Source: Brevundimonas sp. (lineage in GTDB: Bacteria > Pseudomonadota > Alphaproteobacteria > Caulobacterales > Caulobacteraceae). From it: DNA of 64,000 bases. Positions 59,975 through 64,000 of this stretch are shown here, one piece after another. A program made the translations under genes and the position numbers. Location of the stretch: assembly GCF_027484365.1 (NCBI RefSeq), contig NZ_JAIXTC010000018.1:144286-208285 (forward strand), in the 5' to 3' direction. How positions within the stretch are numbered: position 1 is the stretch's first letter; each line of letters begins with the position of its first letter. The notes beneath the pieces were generated by a model. The model saw only the letters and a list, made by a program, of their open reading frames with translations, was not told the origin of the DNA and did not search any database.

Positions 59975-60958
59975 CTACGGCCGCGATGCCATGCCCAGCT
60001 TGACCGGTTTGGCGTCTTCGGCGAGCTCGCCGCGCTTCACGCCCCAAAGCAGGATGATCGGCGCCCCGACGTAGATCGAGGAATAGGTGCCGACGATGAT
60101 GCCGAACATCAGGGCGATGGAGAAGCCGAACAGGGCCTCGCCGCCGAACACCGCAAGGGCGCCCAGCACCATGACGGCGGTGACGCCGGTGATGATGGTC
60201 CGCGACAGGGTCTCGTTCAGCGACAGGTCGATCACTTCGCGCAACGGCATGGTCTTGTACTTGCGCAGGTTCTCGCGAAGTCGGTCGAACACCACGACGG
60301 TGTCGTTCATCGAATAGCCGATGACCGTCAGGATGGCGGCGACCATGTTCAGGCTGAACTCCAGCTTGAACAGGACGATCAGGCCGAAGGTCAGGATCAC
60401 GTCGTGCAGCAGGCCGGCGACGGCGCCGAAGCCGAACTGGGGCTCGAACCGGAACCAGATATAGGCGAACATCAAGACGATGGCCGAGCCCAGGGCGAGC
60501 AGGCCGGAGGTGAACAATTCGCCCGAGACCTTGGAGCCCACGACGCTGACGCCCGAATAGGTGACCTCGCCGACCGCACCGGTAATGGCGTTTTCGACCT
60601 GGTTGACGACGGCGGTCTGGTCCTGACCGTCGGGAATCTGGAACCGAAGGACGGCGGTCGAGCCGTCCTCGACGTTGGTGTCGCGGCGCGCGATCCCCTG
60701 GACCCCGACGTCACCCAGCCCGAGTTCGCCGACAGAGCTGCGCACGGCCTCGAGGTCGATCGTCTGACCGGCAGGCTTGGCGACTTCCAGCGACGCGCCG
60801 CCCCTGAAGTCGATGCCCATGTTCAGGCCGGGATAGAAGCAGGACACGATCGCCGAGATGCACAGGACGACTGACAGAACGGCCGCGTAGCGCGCGTATT
60901 TGACGAAGGTGAAGTTCGTCTTCTGCGGCAGGATCTTGATAAGGGGCCACCAGGTCAT
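59975..60958 (-). CDS. secF: Protein translocase subunit SecF
   Basis: A 327-residue inner-membrane subunit that, with SecD, uses proton-motive force to help late steps of Sec export. TM1 is followed by the periplasmic GMDFRGGASLEV, then YSGVSVVGSKVSGELF and five more TM helices, with YSMNDTVVVFDRLREN and SRTIITGVTAVMVLGAL. It overlaps the secD stop by 4 bp. Length normal. Confidence 0.96.
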   Translation of the reverse strand: MTWWPLIKILPQKTNFTFVKYARYAAVLSVVLCISAIVSCFYPGLNMGIDFRGGASLEVAKPAGQTIDLEAVRSSVGELGLGDVGVQGIARRDTNVEDGSTAVLRFQIPDGQDQTAVVNQVENAITGAVGEVTYSGVSVVGSKVSGELFTSGLLALGSAIVLMFAYIWFRFEPQFGFGAVAGLLHDVILTFGLIVLFKLEFSLNMVAAILTVIGYSMNDTVVVFDRLRENLRKYKTMPLREVIDLSLNETLSRTIITGVTAVMVLGALAVFGGEALFGFSIALMFGIIVGTYSSIYVGAPIILLWGVKRGELAEDAKPVKLGMASRP

Positions 60959-62559
60959 CGGGCGGACTCCGCGATCGGAAGGGACTTGGGTTTGGCGATC
61001 TTCAGCCAGTAGGCGAGCAGGATCTGGGCGACCAGAACGGACGAGAAGACCGAGGTGAAGACGCCGATGGTCAGGGTCCAGGCGAAGCCGCGCACCGGAC
61101 CTGCACCGAAGATGAACATGATCATCGCGGCGACGAGGGTGGTCAGGTTGGCGTCGATGATCGTGCCCATGGCCTTGTTGAAGCCCGCGTCCATCGAGGC
61201 GATCACGGACCGTCCGGCCCGCGCCTCATCACGCATCCGCTCGAAGATCAGCACATTGGCGTCGACGGCGACCGCGAAGGTCAGGATCAGGCCGGCGATG
61301 CCCGGCAGGGTCAGGGTCGCCTGGGTCAGGGACATGGCCGCCACGATCAGGATGCCGTTCAGGATCAGCCCCAGCACCGAGATGCCGCCGAACAGGAAGC
61401 CGTAGGCCAGCAGCATGAACAGCACGATGATGATGAAGCCGATGATGGTCGACAGGGCGCCGGCCTTGACGGCGTCGGCGCCGAGTTCAGCCGTCACAGT
61501 CCGGCGTTCCTCGACCGTCAGCGGAGCCGGAAGGGCGCCGCCGTTCAGCAGGTTCACCAGCTCGGACGCCTCCTCGATCGAGAAGTTCCCGGTGATCTGG
61601 CCCGTGCCGCCCGTGATCGGACTCTGGATCGTCGGAGCCGAAATCACCTTGCCGTCCAGGATAATGGCGAAGGGCTTGCCGACATTGGCCGCCGTGGTCT
61701 CGCCGAAGCGACGCGCGCCCTGGCCGTCGAAGCGGAAGTCGATGGCGGGGCGGCCGCTCTGGTCGGCGCCGACGCCGGCCCGGGTCAGGTTCTCACCAGA
61801 GACCAGCACGCGCTTCTTGACCAGGTAGGGAGTCACACCGTCGGGGCCGAGCAACAGCTGCGAGTCCGGCGGCACACGGCCGGCGACCGCGTCCTGCACC
61901 GAGTTCTCGGAATCGACCATCTGGAAGGTCAGCTGGGCCGTTTGGCCGATGACCCGTTCCAGGGCGGCGGGATCGCTCTCGCCCGGCGCCTGCACGACGA
62001 TCCGTTCGGCGCCCTGGCGGGTGATGGAGGGTTCGCGGGTGCCCAGGCTGTCGATGCGGCGACGCACGACCTCGATGGACTGGTCCACCGCCGTCGCGCC
62101 CATCGAATTCAGCGTCGCCTCGGTAAAGGCGAGGCGCACACGATCGTTGCCGATACGCTGGACCTGACGTTCCGCCACGCCGCTGGCGTTCGTCGGACCG
62201 ACAAGGGCCTGCAGTGCCGTATAGGCGGCGTCCTGCCGGCCCGGGTCGGCCAGGGTGATGACCGCGCCGCCCTCTTCACGCGAGATCTGGTTGGTGGCGA
62301 TGCCGTCCTCGCGCAGGGAGACACGGACGTCCTCGATCAGGTTGTCGACGCGCTTGGTCCGCATCGCGTCCACATCGACTTCCAGAAGCAGATAGGATCC
62401 GCCCTGCAGGTCGAGGCCCAAATTCAGGGCGTTCTTCGGCAGCCAGCCCGGCAGGGCCGCCCGCTGGGCTGGAGACAGGGCGTTGGGGAAGGCCAGCAGC
62501 ACGCCTAAGGCAAGCGCGAGCGCGACCAGGATGATTTTCCAGCGGGACAGCTGAATCAT
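60955..62559 (-). CDS. secD: Protein translocase subunit SecD
   Basis: A 534-residue inner-membrane subunit with six TM helices and a large periplasmic domain. N-terminal LGLDLQGGSYLLLEVD, periplasmic IDSLGTREPSITRQGAERIVVQ and IEEASELVNLLNGGALPAPL, and C-terminal AVDANVLIFERMRDEARAG. It lies 31 bp after yajC and overlaps secF (ATGA), the standard yajC-secD-secF operon. Confidence 0.97.
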   Translation of the reverse strand: MIQLSRWKIILVALALALGVLLAFPNALSPAQRAALPGWLPKNALNLGLDLQGGSYLLLEVDVDAMRTKRVDNLIEDVRVSLREDGIATNQISREEGGAVITLADPGRQDAAYTALQALVGPTNASGVAERQVQRIGNDRVRLAFTEATLNSMGATAVDQSIEVVRRRIDSLGTREPSITRQGAERIVVQAPGESDPAALERVIGQTAQLTFQMVDSENSVQDAVAGRVPPDSQLLLGPDGVTPYLVKKRVLVSGENLTRAGVGADQSGRPAIDFRFDGQGARRFGETTAANVGKPFAIILDGKVISAPTIQSPITGGTGQITGNFSIEEASELVNLLNGGALPAPLTVEERRTVTAELGADAVKAGALSTIIGFIIIVLFMLLAYGFLFGGISVLGLILNGILIVAAMSLTQATLTLPGIAGLILTFAVAVDANVLIFERMRDEARAGRSVIASMDAGFNKAMGTIIDANLTTLVAAMIMFIFGAGPVRGFAWTLTIGVFTSVFSSVLVAQILLAYWLKIAKPKSLPIAESAR

Positions 62560-62590
62560 GGACGGGGGTTCCGGTTCAACGAGCCGAGGC

Positions 62591-62908
62591 TCACGCCTTG
62601 GAGTCGTTGGCGGCGATGGCGGTGCGGTTGCGCACCTCGGCGATCAGGCTCTTGACCACGCGGACGTTGACGCTCGGTGCGATCTCGACATTGACCTCGG
62701 TCTCCTCGACGCGGGTCACCTTGCCGATCAGGCCCGAAGACAGGACGATGGTGTCGCCGCGCTTCACGGCGGCGATCAGGGCCGCATGTTCCTTGGCGCG
62801 CTTCTGCTGCGGACGGATCAGCAGGAAGTAGAACAGGACGAAGATCGCGACGAACGGCAGGAACTGCACGATCATGGCCACCAGGCCGCCTTCACCAGTG
62901 GATGTCAT
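62591..62908 (-). CDS. yajC: Preprotein translocase accessory protein YajC
   Basis: 105 residues, one N-terminal TM helix (MIVQFLPFVAIFVLFYFLLIRPQQKR) followed by the cytoplasmic YajC domain (VKRGDTIVLSSGLIGKVTRV, then VNVEIAPSVNVRVVKSLI). First gene of the yajC-secDF operon. The start ATG at 62908 follows a gap of 113 bp from the LysM/M23 gene; the operon promoter may lie there, though I cannot define it. Confidence 0.95.
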   Translation of the reverse strand: MTSTGEGGLVAMIVQFLPFVAIFVLFYFLLIRPQQKRAKEHAALIAAVKRGDTIVLSSGLIGKVTRVEETEVNVEIAPSVNVRVVKSLIAEVRNRTAIAANDSKA

Positions 62909-63021
62909 TTGGTCAGTCCCCGGGGGATGAGGCAGCCGCTTCCGGGCGCCCGTTTAAAACAAGGCGCGGAACCTAGGGCCGAGACTCCGGGATTGCAACG
63001 CGGCGTGATGTTTCGGCGTCC

Positions 63022-63999
63022 TTACCGTGGCAAAACGGTCAACGGATCGATGGCAACCGGCTCGTCGCCCTGCATCCGCCGGGTCTCGAAGTGGATGGAG
63101 GGCCGTCCGTCGCCCGCCGTCAGGCCGACCGTGCCGACCTGCTGGCCCGCGCGCACGTCGGCCCCGTCGTCGACCGTGGCCGAACCCAGATGGCCATAGA
63201 CCGTGCGCCAGCCGTCCCGGTGCACGAGCACCACGGTCAGCCCCTGCCCTACGATATCGTCGCCGACATAGGCGACGCGTCCGCCGGCGGCGGCGTTGAC
63301 CGGAGCGCCTGCGGCTGCGCCGATGTTGATGCCGTTGTTGCGCTCGCCCAGACCCACGGGCCCGAACCGGCGCAGGACCTCCCCGCGCACAGGCCATTGC
63401 AGGACCGTCGAGCCGGCGGGCGCCACGCCGGTCGAGCCGGTCGCAGCCGGCTGGCGCGGCGGCGGCGGCGCAGCGGGATTTCCGGACGGCGGCGGAGGCG
63501 GCGGGGGAATCACCCCGTTCTCAGGCACCATGACCCCGACGGGCGCGGGACCGGTCGCATAGGGATCGGGGCCAGTATCCAGGGCGCTGTCGGGCAGGAT
63601 GATCGACTGGCCCACGGTGATCGCGCCGCGCGGCCCGAGGCCGTTCAGGTCGATCAGGTTCTGCACCGGCGTCTGGAAACGCCGCCCGACGCCCGAGATC
63701 GTGTCGCCCGGCTGGATGACATAGGCCGCGCCCGCATTGACGCTCACCGGCGCGCTGGGCGTCACATAGGAGGGCGAGGTCGCGGGCGGCGGCGGGTTGT
63801 AGGCAGGCGGCGGCGGATAGCTGTTCGAGGCCGACGACGACGGCGGCGGCAGGGCTCCGCCCTCGATCCGCTCGGTCGGCGCGGTCAGGGGCGGCGGCGC
63901 CTCATAGACCGGCGGCTGGGGCTGGGGCGGTGCGCCATACGGATCGGCCGGGCGCACGCCGTTCGCGCCATAGCCTTCCATCGGCCGGGTCGAATAGCG
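63022..63999 (-). CDS. LysM/M23 protein with degenerate active site (NlpD/DipM-like), 5' end cut by window
   Basis: The frame remains open to the window edge (RYSTRP before the track's Met at 63981), so the true N-terminus and signal lie outside. Pro-rich linkers surround a LysM domain (AAYVIQPGDTISGVGRRFQTP). The C-terminal LytM/M23 domain has lost the zinc ligands: NNGINIGA where active enzymes have HxxxD, and SIHFETR where HxHF is usual. Such proteins activate amidases at division sites (NlpD, Caulobacter DipM). Its position ahead of yajC-secDF is typical of the group. The identity as DipM is likely but unproven, because the upstream part is missing. Confidence 0.82.
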   Translation of the reverse strand, partial: RYSTRPMEGYGANGVRPADPYGAPPQPQPPVYEAPPPLTAPTERIEGGALPPPSSSASNSYPPPPAYNPPPPATSPSYVTPSAPVSVNAGAAYVIQPGDTISGVGRRFQTPVQNLIDLNGLGPRGAITVGQSIILPDSALDTGPDPYATGPAPVGVMVPENGVIPPPPPPPSGNPAAPPPPRQPAATGSTGVAPAGSTVLQWPVRGEVLRRFGPVGLGERNNGINIGAAAGAPVNAAAGGRVAYVGDDIVGQGLTVVLVHRDGWRTVYGHLGSATVDDGADVRAGQQVGTVGLTAGDGRPSIHFETRRMQGDEPVAIDPLTVLPR

Positions 64000-64000
64000 G

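Overview
This GC-rich 64 kb window reads as chromosome from a Caulobacteraceae alphaproteobacterium, most likely Brevundimonas. The support is gene content: an RcdA-like protein (DUF1465) beside DUF1192, a TrcR/DUF1013 regulator, a phoR-pstCAB-phoU-phoB block without pstS, aceA facing an XRE/short-chain acyl regulator, a large Oar-like TonB receptor, HWE and MHYT sensor kinases, and yajC-secD-secF beside a LysM/M23 protein. I see no phage, plasmid, transposon or CRISPR signature. Genus assignment is inference; no database search was possible.

Layout. 0-10 kb: a truncated L,D-transpeptidase, cell-cycle regulators (rcdA, trcR), a quinone oxidoreductase, a secreted lectin/crystallin-like protein with a Gly/Asn/Trp repeat, ubiX flanked by two DUF465 genes, a small diguanylate cyclase, purEK and a COQ9-family gene. 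10-22 kb: rpsU with an apparent CTG start, an ABC-2 exporter pair, an M23 peptidase, a GDSL autotransporter esterase, a fused phosphoserine phosphatase/phosphoglycerate dehydrogenase, an SDR, Hsp33 and gamma-glutamyltransferase. 22-29 kb: the phosphate regulon with a 7-4-7 Pho box ahead of pstC. 29-40 kb: an MHYT hybrid kinase, the aceA unit with repeated operators, a WYL regulator, small conserved proteins, two kinds of palindromic repeat, an odd tRNA-Cys and a lytic transglycosylase.

40-55 kb is the accessory-looking part, a glycan-use locus: LacI regulator, TonB receptor, Tat-exported glycoamylase/GH144-like enzyme, a sugar ABC importer lacking its ATPase, a 1068-residue six-hairpin hydrolase with carbohydrate-binding-like domains, a divergent GH1 beta-glucosidase and a type-B carboxylesterase. 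A beta-glucan, possibly beta-1,2-glucan, is a plausible substrate but is inferred. 55-64 kb: an HWE kinase with an overlapping single-domain receiver, relatives of mitochondrial proteins (PYROXD2-like, NDUFAF6-like), a PuuD-type membrane protein, secF-secD-yajC and a truncated LysM/M23 protein with a degenerate active site.

Most worth a second look: the tRNA-Cys with an 8-nt anticodon loop and 13-bp acceptor/T helix, the SerB-SerA fusion, the CVNH-repeat-crystallin protein, the CTG start of rpsU, the glycan locus, and the tandem operators at aceA.
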